Positions 8,762 through 16,591 of a DNA stretch of 64,000 nt are shown here, in pieces. The stretch is from Macondimonas sp045864775. GTDB taxonomy: Bacteria; Pseudomonadota; Gammaproteobacteria; UBA5335. Numbering within the stretch: the first letter of the stretch is position 1; each line of letters begins with the position of its first letter. The notes below the pieces were generated by a model. The model ran no database searches, had not been told where the DNA came from, and saw only the letters and a program-made list of their open reading frames with translations. Both the position numbers and the translations under genes were made by a program. The stretch spans positions 372,001 to 436,000 of the forward strand of contig BTVR01000001.1 in assembly GCA_045864775.1 (NCBI GenBank), written 5' to 3'.

Positions 8762-8860
8762 CCGGGTGCTTACGGCCAGATCGATCGCAAGGCTCTACGC
8801 GCGGTGCCGAATAATCCGGTGCAGGTCACGGGCGAGGTGGCCGTGCCGCTCATGGAATGA
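8762..8860 (+). other. possible C-terminal scrap of a lost gene
   Basis: The frame reads YGQIDRKALRAVPNNPVQV followed by TGEVAVPLME and a stop at 8860. Its composition is protein-like and unlike the shadows around it, but no start or upstream domain remains. I do not recognise the family. The rest of 8691-8950 shows nothing supportable. Confidence 0.25.
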
Positions 8861-8950
8861 TGGCCAGGGCGAGCAACGACGCCGACATCGCCCCATGAGC
8901 CATCTGCCGGGCATCGTCCAGATCCGCCGCGGGCGCGTTTCGGGCCGAGA

Positions 8951-9259
8951 TCAAAAGCCCGACGCGAAACCCAGGAGCTCGACGCTGATGTCCTCGGTGC
9001 CGGCGATGCGGGTCTGGCAGGCCAGGCGCGACTTGGAGCTCACGCCGACGATGCTGTCCAGCTTCTCGTTTTCCAGCGGGCTGATCCGGCACAGGCTCTT
9101 GCGGCCCGACTGGACGAAGATGTGGCAACTGCCGCATTTGGCGTTGCCGTCGCACTTGTGGGGGATGGACTCGCCGGCCGCCAGGATCAATTCCAGCAGG
9201 GTTTGCCCCTCGGCGGCCTCGATGGTTTTTCCGGACGGCATGATGGTGAGCAGGGACAT
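8951..9259 (-). CDS. [2Fe-2S] ferredoxin, last gene of the isc operon
   Basis: A 102-residue plant/adrenodoxin-type [2Fe-2S] ferredoxin. The cluster ligands are visible as HKCDGNAKCGSCHIF (CX5CX2C) and a fourth Cys in SRLACQTRI. GAGGAG lies upstream of ATG 9259; the frame is open further up but lacks a ribosome site. It is distinct from the fdx gene upstream and is an addition to the canonical isc gene set. Given the nif-type promoter of the operon it could donate electrons for cluster assembly or to nitrogenase; this is inference. Confidence 0.85.
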   Translation of the reverse strand: MSLLTIMPSGKTIEAAEGQTLLELILAAGESIPHKCDGNAKCGSCHIFVQSGRKSLCRISPLENEKLDSIVGVSSKSRLACQTRIAGTEDISVELLGFASGF

Positions 9260-9299
9260 GTCAGCGAACTCCTCAGAGAGCAGGGATACAACAACCGGT

Positions 9300-9494
9300 T
9301 CAATCCATTTCCTCGATCCAGGCCATCTGGATCGCTTCCAGCACCCGCTCGTTGGAACGGGTGGGATCATCCGCGAAGCCGTCGAGCTCGGTCACCCAGC
9401 GGTGCAGATCGGTGAAGCGCAGGGCGCGCGGGTCCACCTCGGGGTGATGGTCGGCGAGCGACTGGGCGATCGGCAGCACGTCGGTCCATTTCAT
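9300..9494 (-). CDS. iscX: Fe-S assembly protein IscX
   Basis: A 64-residue acidic protein that binds IscS and iron and modulates cysteine desulfurase activity in the Isc pathway. MKWTDVLPIAQSLADHHPEV and the acidic C-terminal AIQMAWIEEMD are typical of the YfhJ/IscX family, including its usual length of 64-66 residues. It follows fdx closely, as in other isc operons, and is followed after 40 bases by a second ferredoxin. Confidence 0.93.
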   Translation of the reverse strand: MKWTDVLPIAQSLADHHPEVDPRALRFTDLHRWVTELDGFADDPTRSNERVLEAIQMAWIEEMD

Positions 9495-9505
9495 CGCGCG
9501 CTCCT

Positions 9506-9844
9506 TCAGTGTTCACGCACGAAGTTGCGGCTGTAACGCGGAATTTCCACCGCCAGCTCCCCGCTCGGCGGGATGCGCACCTGGCAGGACAGGCGCGAGG
9601 TGGGTTCGAGCCCCCACGCCTTGCCGAGCTGGTCTTCCTCGTCGTCGCTGGCCGCGCGCAGCGACTCGAAACCCCGGCGGATCACCACGTGGCAGGTGGT
9701 GCACACACAGGCCTTCTCGCAGGCATGTTCGATGGCCACGCCGGCGGTGAGGAGGGCATCGGACAGGCGCGCGCCCGGCGCGGCTTCGACCTCGGCACCC
9801 TCGGGGCAGAGGTCCGGATGCGGGAGTACGGTGAGTCGGGTCAC
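9506..9844 (-). CDS. fdx: Isc [2Fe-2S] ferredoxin
   Basis: The 112-residue ferredoxin supplying electrons to IscS/IscU during cluster assembly. Ligands are seen in ACEKACVCTTCHVV and in the later SRLSCQVRI. A GTG start at 9844 is chosen because GGAGG, inside the end of hscA, lies 5 bases before it and the product then begins TRLTVLPHPDLCPEG as in Fdx proteins. The longer open frame to 10036 is antisense-like coding of hscA in another frame. It starts one base after the hscA stop codon, so translational coupling is likely. Confidence 0.93.
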   Translation of the reverse strand: MTRLTVLPHPDLCPEGAEVEAAPGARLSDALLTAGVAIEHACEKACVCTTCHVVIRRGFESLRAASDDEEDQLGKAWGLEPTSRLSCQVRIPPSGELAVEIPRYSRNFVREH

Positions 9845-9845
9845 G

Positions 9846-11720
9846 TCAGCCTCCGATCTCGCCCACCCGGCGTCCGGCCAGCGCGGTGCGGATGTTGTGG
9901 TCCATGCGGCGCGCCGCGAAGGGATCGGTGAGCCCTTCGAGATCGGCCTTGGCCGCGGTGATCGCCGCACTGTCGCTGCCGGCCAGCGTCGCGTCCAATC
10001 GTTGCAGGGCGCCGAGCAATGCGGCGATTTCGGCATCGTCCAGCAGCGCCGCGCCGTCGCTGTTCAGCGCAGCGCGGGTGGCCTCGATCAGCCGCCGGGC
10101 CTCGACCTTCTGCTCGGCCAGGATGCGCGCGGCGGCGTCATCCCCGGCATGGGCGAGGGAATCGGCGATCATGCGCGTGATTTCCTCATCGCTGAGGCCG
10201 TAGGACGGTTTGACCGTCACCTGGGCGGCGACGCCGGTGGTCTGTTCGGTGGCCGCAACGCTGACGAGGCCGTCGGCGTCGACCTGGAACATCACCTGAA
10301 TGCGCGCTGCACCGGCCGCCATGGGCGGAATGCCGCGCAGCTCGAAGCGCGCCAGTGAGCGGCAGTCGGCGGCCAGATCGCGTTCACCTTGCAGCACATG
10401 CACGCTCATCGCGCTCTGGCCGTCCTTGAAGGTGGTGAAGTCCTGGGCCCGCGCAATGGGGATGGTGCTGTTGCGCGGGATGATCTTCTCCACCAGCCCG
10501 CCCATGGTCTCGATCCCGAGCGACAGCGGAATCACGTCGAGCAGGAGCCAGTCCGCGCCATCGCGACGGTTTCCGACCAGCACGTCGGCCTGGCGCGCCG
10601 CGCCCAGCGCGACGACCTGGTCGGGATCGAGATCGGTCAGGGGCGGCCGGCCGAAGCACGTGGCGACCGCCGCGCGCACCTGCGGCATGCGGCTGGCGCC
10701 ACCCACCAGCACCACGCCATCGATTTGATCCGGCGAGAAGCCGGCGTCGCGTAGCGCGCGGCGGGTGAGCTGCAGGGTTTTTTCGACGAGGTCGGCGGTC
10801 AGTTCGGCGAAGCGCTTGCGGCTGATCTGCCGCACCGCCGGCGCACCTACACCGGTGTCCAGAGCGATTTCAACGGCATCAACGCTGCTCAAGGCCTCCT
10901 TGACGCGGCGCGCCTGGGTGAGCAGTTCGCCGTAGCCGGCGGGCGTCAGGGCAAGGCCGGTCTCGGTGACGAACCAGTCGGCCAGCCGGCGATCGAAATC
11001 ATCCCCGCCCAGCGCCGTGTTGCCGGCGGTGGCGAGCACCTCGAACACGCCCTGGCGCAGGCGCAGCACGGACAGGTCGAAGGTGCCGCCGCCCAGATCG
11101 TAGATCGCGTACACCCCTTCGCTGCTATTGTCGAGGCCGTAGGCCACGGCCGCCGCGGTGGGTTCGTTGAGCAGGCGCAGCACCTCGATCCCGGCCAGGC
11201 GCGCGGCATCGCGCGTGGCCTGGCGCTGGCCATCGTCGAAGTAGGCGGGCACCGTGATCACCGCGCCGTCGAGGGGACCGCCCAGCGCAGCTTCGGCGCG
11301 CTGGCGCAGCACCTTCAGGATTTCGGCCGAGATTTCCACGGGCGAGAGCGGACCGCGCGGCGTGTGAAAGCGCACGGTGCCCTCATCGGCGGCGAGGTCG
11401 TAGGGCAGGGCGCCGGCCGCGCCGGCATCCGCCGTGCCGCGGCCCATGAAGCGCTTGATGGAGCGGAAGGTGGTGCGCGGATGGGCCCCCGCCAGCGCCT
11501 GCGCTGCCCGTCCGACCTGCACCCCGCCGTCGGGCAGGAAGCTGACCACCGAGGGCAGCAGCGCGGCGCCGGCTTCGTCGAGCAGGATGCGGCTGCTGCC
11601 GTCCGCCTCGACCGTCGCGACCAGTGAATGGGTGGTGCCCAGATCGATGCCCACCGCCCGGCGCAGGGCGACGGGTGTTTCGCTCGTGCTGCCCGGTTCG
11701 AGAATCTGCAGCAGGCTCAT
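9846..11720 (-). CDS. hscA: Fe-S assembly Hsp70 chaperone HscA
   Basis: A specialised Hsp70 that with HscB binds IscU at its LPPVK motif and drives cluster transfer by ATP hydrolysis. The 624 residues show the actin-like ATPase signature GIDLGTTHSLVATVE, IYDLGGGTFDLSVLRL and VVLVGGASRMPQVR, then the substrate-binding domain beginning near residue 390 (LLLDVIPLSLGIETMGG). The length matches E. coli HscA (616). It overlaps hscB by 4 bases (ATGA), as expected for coupled expression in the leftward isc operon. Confidence 0.96.
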   Translation of the reverse strand: MSLLQILEPGSTSETPVALRRAVGIDLGTTHSLVATVEADGSSRILLDEAGAALLPSVVSFLPDGGVQVGRAAQALAGAHPRTTFRSIKRFMGRGTADAGAAGALPYDLAADEGTVRFHTPRGPLSPVEISAEILKVLRQRAEAALGGPLDGAVITVPAYFDDGQRQATRDAARLAGIEVLRLLNEPTAAAVAYGLDNSSEGVYAIYDLGGGTFDLSVLRLRQGVFEVLATAGNTALGGDDFDRRLADWFVTETGLALTPAGYGELLTQARRVKEALSSVDAVEIALDTGVGAPAVRQISRKRFAELTADLVEKTLQLTRRALRDAGFSPDQIDGVVLVGGASRMPQVRAAVATCFGRPPLTDLDPDQVVALGAARQADVLVGNRRDGADWLLLDVIPLSLGIETMGGLVEKIIPRNSTIPIARAQDFTTFKDGQSAMSVHVLQGERDLAADCRSLARFELRGIPPMAAGAARIQVMFQVDADGLVSVAATEQTTGVAAQVTVKPSYGLSDEEITRMIADSLAHAGDDAAARILAEQKVEARRLIEATRAALNSDGAALLDDAEIAALLGALQRLDATLAGSDSAAITAAKADLEGLTDPFAARRMDHNIRTALAGRRVGEIGG

Positions 11721-12250
11721 GGCATCTCTCCGTCGGCGGCGAGCTGGGCCTGTTCGATCAGGCGGCGCAGAAAATGGAGCTGGCGTACGAGATCCGCGGC
11801 GGCGGCTGTATTGCCACGCTCGTCCAGCGCCTCGAACAGGCCGGCTTCGAGGCGCGTGCGCTCGGCCAGAAAGCCGTCGTACAGGGCATTGAGGCGCGCG
11901 GTGTCACCGGCGCGGCGGGCATCCTCAAGCGCTTCGTGCCACGCCATTTGCTGAAGAAGAAGGTCCGCCGGCAAGGGGACGGAACCGGCGGACAAGACTT
12001 CCACCCCGCGCAAGGCAAGCAGGTGGGTGGAACGGGTGAGCGGATCTTTCAGATGGCGATAGGCTTCGTTGATGCGGGCCGCGGCCTCGACGGCGGCGCT
12101 GCGCTCGGTGGCGTTCAGGTGCGCGTAACGGTCCGGGTGCGCGCTGCGTTGCAGATCCAGGTAGCGCCGCTCGAGTTCGGCCGGATCCTGCGCGAACACC
12201 GGCGGCAGGCCGAACACGGCGAAATAGTCGACGGCGAGGCTTGCGCTCAT
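11717..12250 (-). CDS. hscB: Fe-S assembly J-protein HscB
   Basis: J-domain co-chaperone that delivers IscU to HscA and stimulates its ATPase. The N-terminal J domain contains the essential HPD motif (RSAHPDRY), and the C-terminal three-helix domain (LPADLLLQQMAWHEALEDAR) binds IscU. The start is set at 12250 so that the product begins SASLAVDYFAVFGLP like other HscB proteins (177 residues); the ATG 18 bases upstream is possible. Confidence 0.94.
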   Translation of the reverse strand: MSASLAVDYFAVFGLPPVFAQDPAELERRYLDLQRSAHPDRYAHLNATERSAAVEAAARINEAYRHLKDPLTRSTHLLALRGVEVLSAGSVPLPADLLLQQMAWHEALEDARRAGDTARLNALYDGFLAERTRLEAGLFEALDERGNTAAAADLVRQLHFLRRLIEQAQLAADGEMP

Positions 12251-12281
12251 GGGAATCTGCCTTCGCATCGGACCACCATGG

Positions 12282-12611
12282 TCAGGCGCTCACGCTGAAG
12301 CTTTCGCCGCAGCCGCAGGCGCTCTTGGCGTTGGGGTTCTCGAACTTGAAGCCCTCGTTGAGCCCCTCGCGCACGAAATCGAGCGTGGTACCCATCAGGT
12401 AGGGCAGGCTGCGCGCGTCGATCACGACGGTCATGCCGTGGCTTTCGAAGCACTGGTCGCCGGCTTCGACGGCGTCCGCGAACTCCATCACATAGCTCAT
12501 GCCGGAGCAGCCGCTGGTCTTGACGCCCAGCCGGATGCCAACGCCCTTGCCGCGCCCACCCAGGGAACGCAGCATCTTCGCCGCGGCGCGTTCGGTCAGT
12601 ATCACGCTCAT
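12282..12611 (-). CDS. iscA: A-type Fe-S carrier IscA
   Basis: A 109-residue A-type carrier that accepts clusters or iron and hands them to apo-proteins. The three ligand cysteines are present: one in VKTSGCSGMSYV and two in SACGCGESF. MSVILTERAAAKMLRSL is the IscA-type N-terminus. It lies between the ErpA-like gene and hscB in the leftward operon. GAGGG precedes the ATG. Confidence 0.93.
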   Translation of the reverse strand: MSVILTERAAAKMLRSLGGRGKGVGIRLGVKTSGCSGMSYVMEFADAVEAGDQCFESHGMTVVIDARSLPYLMGTTLDFVREGLNEGFKFENPNAKSACGCGESFSVSA

Positions 12612-12621
12612 GACCGTGCCC

Positions 12622-12975
12622 TCACACCGAAAACGAGCTGCCGCAACCGCAAGTGGTCGTGGCGTTGGGATTGCGGATGATGAAGCGGGCGCCCTCCAGG
12701 CCCTCCTCGAAATCCACCTCTGCGCCCGCGAGATAGGCGAAGCTCATCGGATCGACCACCACGGCCACGCCGTCCTGGTCGAACAAGCTGTCGTCCTCGG
12801 CGCTGGTTTCCTCGAAGGCAAAGCCATAGCTGAAACCCGAGCAGCCGCCGCCGGTCACATAGACCCGCAGCTTGAGCGCGGCATTGTTTTCCTCGCTGAT
12901 CAGGTCCTTGATCTTGCCGATCGCGTTGGCCGTGAGCAGCAGCGGGGGCGGGGTGGGGGTGGCGACGGCGGACAT
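12622..12975 (-). CDS. erpA: ErpA-like A-type Fe-S carrier
   Basis: A second A-type carrier of 117 residues. LKLRVYVTGGGCSGFSYGF, VVVDPMSFAYLAGAEVDF and TTTCGCGSSFSV match ErpA rather than IscA, with the same three cysteine ligands. The start at 12975 removes an unrelated upstream open stretch that lies over iscU. ErpA is usually encoded alone in Gammaproteobacteria; here it sits between iscU and iscA, so the operon carries two A-type carriers. Confidence 0.88.
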   Translation of the reverse strand: MSAVATPTPPPLLLTANAIGKIKDLISEENNAALKLRVYVTGGGCSGFSYGFAFEETSAEDDSLFDQDGVAVVVDPMSFAYLAGAEVDFEEGLEGARFIIRNPNATTTCGCGSSFSV

Positions 12976-12998
12976 GGCGATTCTCCCAAGGTGATCGG

Positions 12999-13409
12999 TC
13001 AGGCCGCGGAAGCGGCAGATTCGGTCTCGACGCCCTGCTTGGCGCGGTAGTCGGCGACGGCCGCCTTGATGGCGTCCTCGGCCAGCACCGAGCAGTGGAT
13101 CTTGACGGGCGGCAGCGCCAGTTCCTCGGCGATTTCGGCGTTCTTGATGGTGAGCGCTTCCTCCAGGGTCTTGCCCTTCACCCATTCGGTGACGAGCGAG
13201 CTGGAGGCGATCGCCGAGCCGCAACCGTAGGTCTTGAAGCGGGCATCCTCGATGATGCCCTCGGGGCTGACCCGGATCTGCAGCCGCATCACGTCCCCGC
13301 AGGCCGGCGCACCGACCATGCCGGTGCCGACGTCGGATTCGGCCGTGTCGAGGTTGCCCACATTGCGCGGGTTTTCGTAGTGATCCATGACCTTGTCGCT
13401 GTATGCCAT
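12999..13409 (-). CDS. iscU: Fe-S cluster scaffold IscU
   Basis: Scaffold on which IscS-derived sulfur and iron form the nascent cluster. The 136 residues contain all three ligand cysteines (Cys37 in APACGDV, Cys63 in YGCGSA, Cys106 in LPPVKIHCS), the conserved Asp39, and the LPPVK peptide recognised by HscA. It lacks the central ferredoxin-like and C-terminal Nfu domains of NifU, so it is an IscU, not a NifU, despite lying beside nifHDK. Confidence 0.97.
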   Translation of the reverse strand: MAYSDKVMDHYENPRNVGNLDTAESDVGTGMVGAPACGDVMRLQIRVSPEGIIEDARFKTYGCGSAIASSSLVTEWVKGKTLEEALTIKNAEIAEELALPPVKIHCSVLAEDAIKAAVADYRAKQGVETESAASAA

Positions 13410-13434
13410 CGGAATGAGCTCCTTCGCAGTTGGA

Positions 13435-14658
13435 TCAATGGGCGGCGGCCCATTGCACCGTGTTCAGATCGATGCCCTGCAGATGCATGTCCCAGAGCGG
13501 CGAGAGGGCGCGCAGCTTGCCGACCTTGTCTTTGAGCAGCGCGACGGCGAAATCAATGTCCTGCGCCGTGGTGTAGCGGCCCAGGGTAATGCGCAGAGAG
13601 CTGTGCGCGAGCTCGTCGCTGCGCCCCAGTGCGCGCAGCACGTGCGAGGGTTCCAGACTCGCCGAAGTGCAGGCCGAGCCGCTGGACACCGCCAGCTCCT
13701 TGACCGCCATCATCAGCGACTCGCCTTCGACGAAGTTGAAGCTGACGTTGAGGTTGTGCGGGACGCGCGCCTCGAGATCGCCGTTGACGTAAACCTCGTC
13801 GATGTCGGCGATGCCGGCCAGGAAGCGGTCGCGCAGGGCGCGGATGTGCGCGTTTTCGCTGGCCATCCGCTCGCCGGCGAGCTGATAGGCCGCGCCCATG
13901 CCGACGATCTGATGGGTCGGCAGCGTGCCGGAGCGCAAGCCGCGTTCATGGCCGCCGCCGTGGATCAGCGGGGCGAGGTGCACGCGCGGCCGGCGCCGGA
14001 CATACAGCGCGCCGATGCCCTTGGGGCCATAGACCTTGTGGGCCGAGAACGACATCAGATCGACCGGCAGCGTCTTGAGGTCGATGGGCACCTTGCCGGG
14101 GGCCTGGGCGGCGTCGACGTGGAACAGGATGCCGCGCTCGCGGCAGATGGCGCCGATGGCGGCAATGTCCTGGATGACGCCGATCTCGTTGTTGACCAGC
14201 ATCACCGACACCAGAATGGTCTCGGGGGTCAGGGCGCGGGTGAAGGCGTCCAGGTCGAGCAGGCCGTTGCTCTGGGGGTCGAGGTAGGTGGCCGTGTAGC
14301 CCTCGCGTTCCAGCTCCCGGATCGGGTCCAGCACTGCCTTGTGTTCGGTCGAGAGCGTGACGAGGTGGTTGCCCTTCTGGCGGTAGAAATGCGCGGCGCC
14401 CTTGATGGCGAGGTTGTCCGATTCGGTGGCGCCGGAGGTCCAGATGATCTCCTTCGGGTCGGCGCCGACCAGCTCGGCCACCTGGGTGCGGGCGGTTTCC
14501 ACCGCGGCTTCGGCCTGCCAGCCGTAGGCATGCGTGCGACTGGCCGGGTTGCCGAAGTGCTGCGTCAGGTAGGGGATCATCTGTTCCGCCACCTCGGGCG
14601 CCACCGGCGTGGTGGCCGAGTAATCGAGATAGACGGGAAGCAATTGGGCGCTGGTCAT
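13435..14658 (-). CDS. iscS: cysteine desulfurase IscS
   Basis: PLP enzyme that removes sulfur from cysteine and passes it to IscU. The 407 residues show YLDYSATTPV at the N-terminus, the PLP lysine in SFSAHKVYGPKGIGALYV, the mobile active-site loop SSGSACTSASLEPSHVLRAL, and the IscS-type C-terminus LSPLWDMHLQGIDLN. This tail and loop identify it as IscS rather than NifS. ATG 14658 is chosen over the further open frame to 14745 because AGGGGTG precedes it. It is the first gene of the isc operon; no iscR precedes it, and its upstream region has a sigma-54 promoter. Confidence 0.95.
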   Translation of the reverse strand: MTSAQLLPVYLDYSATTPVAPEVAEQMIPYLTQHFGNPASRTHAYGWQAEAAVETARTQVAELVGADPKEIIWTSGATESDNLAIKGAAHFYRQKGNHLVTLSTEHKAVLDPIRELEREGYTATYLDPQSNGLLDLDAFTRALTPETILVSVMLVNNEIGVIQDIAAIGAICRERGILFHVDAAQAPGKVPIDLKTLPVDLMSFSAHKVYGPKGIGALYVRRRPRVHLAPLIHGGGHERGLRSGTLPTHQIVGMGAAYQLAGERMASENAHIRALRDRFLAGIADIDEVYVNGDLEARVPHNLNVSFNFVEGESLMMAVKELAVSSGSACTSASLEPSHVLRALGRSDELAHSSLRITLGRYTTAQDIDFAVALLKDKVGKLRALSPLWDMHLQGIDLNTVQWAAAH

Positions 14659-14728
14659 GTCGACACCCCTGTCAGCTAAGGATTTCCGCTGGGCCGCATG
14701 GACACCGCAGTGGACCTGCAAGGCGTCG

Positions 14729-14744
14729 AGCAATGGCTGTGCCA
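14729..14744 (-). promoter_or_regulatory. sigma-54 promoter of the isc operon
   Basis: Minus-strand TGGCACAGCCATTGCT matches the sigma-54 consensus TGGCAC-N5-TTGCW at every defined position, with GG and GC 10 bases apart. It predicts transcription starting near 14718, about 60 bases before iscS. Confidence 0.88.
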
Positions 14745-14833
14745 AGGCCGCTCCGCGCGTTTCAAGTCATTGGCGCGGCGTTGATCCCGATCAGTTTGCG
14801 AACCCGAAGCTGGCTCCCTTGACGCCGTGTCCA

Positions 14834-14849
14834 TGTCGCGAACCGAACA
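14834..14849. promoter_or_regulatory. NifA-type upstream activator site (isc)
   Basis: TGTCGCGAACCGAACA is a perfect TGT-N10-ACA palindrome. Its centre lies about 123 bases upstream of the start predicted from the sigma-54 element, within the range usual for NifA sites. Confidence 0.75.
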
Positions 14850-14894
14850 CGCCTTGGCCGACATCCGCCAGATCCTCCTGCGCACCCGTCAGCC

Positions 14895-15287
14895 TCAGGC
14901 CGCACGGCCCAGGGCGCGATCCACCGCCTCACGGACCGGTTCAAGCCGCAGCGGCAAGGCAATGAGCGGGTAGCCTGCCTCGGCAATCGCCTGGGCCACG
15001 GTCGGATCCTCGCTGCTCCCCACCAGCACCACAGGGGTTTGGGGCAGGGCTTCCCGCAGCTGCGCCAACGCGCCTCCTGCGCTCTGGAGCAGGCTCTGAC
15101 CGACCAGGACCAGATCCGGCGGCCAGTCGGCGGCCTTCTTCAAGGCGGCCTCGATCGAATCGATCTCATGCGCCTCGTTCTCGTCGTGCAGCATGAACTG
15201 CAGTGCGGCGCGAATGATTTCGTCGGTGTCCACGACGAAGATGCGCCGGTTCTCGACGGCGCGGGCGCTTTCCACTCCGATTTGCAT
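14895..15287 (-). CDS. degenerate receiver-domain protein beside nifH
   Basis: A 130-residue protein with the fold pattern of a response-regulator receiver and no output domain. The first strand and acidic pocket are present (IFVVDTDEIIRAALQFML, Asp20/Asp22). The phospho-acceptor position in PDLVLVGQSLL is Gly63 instead of Asp, and the conserved Lys-Pro near the C-terminus reads ALPLRLEPV. It should therefore not be phosphorylated in the usual way and may be a binding domain. GAGGAA lies before ATG 15287. It is divergent from nifH, and both a sigma-54-like promoter and a NifA-type site lie upstream, suggesting co-expression with nitrogenase. The function is unknown. Confidence 0.8.
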   Translation of the reverse strand: MQIGVESARAVENRRIFVVDTDEIIRAALQFMLHDENEAHEIDSIEAALKKAADWPPDLVLVGQSLLQSAGGALAQLREALPQTPVVLVGSSEDPTVAQAIAEAGYPLIALPLRLEPVREAVDRALGRAA

Positions 15288-15356
15288 GGCGAATTCCTCA
15301 GATGATGTGGGGACAGGCGGGCGGCAGGCCGGGCGGGCCGGCACGCTTTGAGCCCC

Positions 15357-15373
15357 AAGCAACATCCATACCG
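15357..15373 (-). promoter_or_regulatory. putative sigma-54 promoter of the receiver-like gene
   Basis: Minus-strand CGGTATGGATGTTGCTT keeps the GG (-24) and TTGCT (-12) with correct 10-base spacing; the positions after GG differ from consensus. The predicted start is near 15347, 60 bases before the gene, and the shared NifA-type site is centred about 93 bases upstream of it. Confidence 0.55.
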
Positions 15374-15431
15374 CGCGGGGATGGTCGCGACGCCCATGCA
15401 GCAGGTGGCGCTTCGCCACGCTTGCCGGCGC

Positions 15432-15447
15432 TGTGTCGTTTCAGACA
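15432..15447. promoter_or_regulatory. NifA-type upstream activator site (nifH, shared)
   Basis: TGTGTCGTTTCAGACA is a perfect TGT-N10-ACA site. It is centred about 146 bases upstream of the predicted nifH start and about 93 bases upstream of the predicted start of the divergent receiver-like gene. It is the only such site in the intergenic region. Confidence 0.78.
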
Positions 15448-15558
15448 GAGGGGAGGGGAGATGTCGGGTTTGTCACAGGCCGTCGAGCGGGCTTTCAATG
15501 CCCAAACGCCGCCGGATAGCCGTTTTAAAACAGATGCTTGAGCGCCGTATGCCGAAGT

Positions 15559-15574
15559 TGGCGCAGTGGTTGCA
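15559..15574 (+). promoter_or_regulatory. sigma-54 promoter of nifHDK
   Basis: TGGCGCAGTGGTTGCA matches TGGCAC-N5-TTGCW with one deviation (G for A). GG and GC are 10 bases apart. The predicted start near 15585 leaves a leader of about 117 bases before nifH. Confidence 0.88.
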
Positions 15575-15701
15575 GAACAGGGCTTGGCTGGTGGTCGTCC
15601 CATAACGATGCCGCATGGCGGCAGCGGGAGGCAACCATCCTCGACACATCACACACGGCAGTTGCGAACGTTTTCACACGGCATCTTGCAAGGAGATTTC
15701 G

Positions 15702-16580
15702 ATGGACGGATTACGGCAAATCGCCTTTTACGGCAAGGGTGGCATCGGCAAGTCCACCACCTCCCAGAACACCCTGGCGGCCCTGGCCGAAATGGGCCAG
15801 CGCATCCTCATCGTCGGCTGCGACCCCAAGGCCGACTCCACCCGGCTGATCCTGCACGCAAAAGCCCAGGACACCATCCTGTCGCTGGCCGCTGCGGCCG
15901 GCACGGTGGAAGACCTCGAGCTCGATGAAGTGATGAAGATCGGCTACCGCGACATCCGCTGCGTGGAGTCCGGCGGCCCCGAGCCGGGCGTCGGCTGCGC
16001 CGGTCGCGGTGTGATCACCTCGATCAACTTCCTGGAAGAGGAAGGCGCCTACGAGGACCTCGACTACGTGTCCTACGACGTGCTCGGGGATGTGGTGTGC
16101 GGCGGCTTCGCCATGCCCATCCGCGAGAACAAGGCGCAGGAAATCTACATCGTCATGTCCGGCGAGATGATGGCCATGTACGCGGCCAACAACATCTCCA
16201 AGGGCATCCTGAAGTACGCCAACTCCGGCGGCGTGCGCCTGGGCGGGCTCGTCTGCAACGAGCGCCAGACCGACAAGGAGCTGGAGCTGGCCGAGGCGCT
16301 GGCCGCCAAGCTCGGCACGACGCTGATCCACTTCGTGCCGCGCGACAACATCGTCCAGCACGCCGAGCTGCGGCGCATGACGGTGATGGAGTACGCGCCG
16401 GAGTCCAAGCAGGCCGACGAGTACCGCACGCTGGCGAAGAAGATTCACGGCAACGCCGGCAACGGCATCATCCCCACGCCCATCACCATGGACGAGCTCG
16501 AAGAGCTGCTGATGGAGCACGGCGTGATGAAGACCATCGACGAAAGCATGGTCGGCAAGACCGCGGAAGCCGTGGCCTGA
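15702..16580 (+). CDS. nifH: nitrogenase iron protein NifH
   Basis: Dinitrogenase reductase: a homodimer with one [4Fe-4S] cluster that passes electrons to the MoFe protein with ATP hydrolysis. The 292 residues contain the P-loop YGKGGIGKST (residues 10-19), VGCDPKADST, and the cluster ligands Cys99 (GVGCAGRGV) and Cys133 (VVCGGFAMP). Arg102 is the residue that is ADP-ribosylated in organisms with DraT. AAGGAG lies 6 bases before ATG 15702; the open frame continues upstream but without a ribosome site. It is first in nifHDK, downstream of a sigma-54 promoter and NifA-type site. Confidence 0.99.
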   Translation: MDGLRQIAFYGKGGIGKSTTSQNTLAALAEMGQRILIVGCDPKADSTRLILHAKAQDTILSLAAAAGTVEDLELDEVMKIGYRDIRCVESGGPEPGVGCAGRGVITSINFLEEEGAYEDLDYVSYDVLGDVVCGGFAMPIRENKAQEIYIVMSGEMMAMYAANNISKGILKYANSGGVRLGGLVCNERQTDKELELAEALAAKLGTTLIHFVPRDNIVQHAELRRMTVMEYAPESKQADEYRTLAKKIHGNAGNGIIPTPITMDELEELLMEHGVMKTIDESMVGKTAEAVA

Positions 16581-16591
16581 GTCGCTTCCTT

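Noticed and set aside
8068..8950. An integron cassette array beside the integrase remnant
   Set aside because: No paired core sites or attC-like imperfect palindromes flanking small ORFs were seen; the integrase itself is a fragment.
13435..14658. Calling the desulfurase NifS because of the nif neighbourhood
   Set aside because: The SSGSACTSASLEPSHVLRAL loop and the LSPLWDMHLQGIDLN tail are IscS-type, and the following genes are the isc set.
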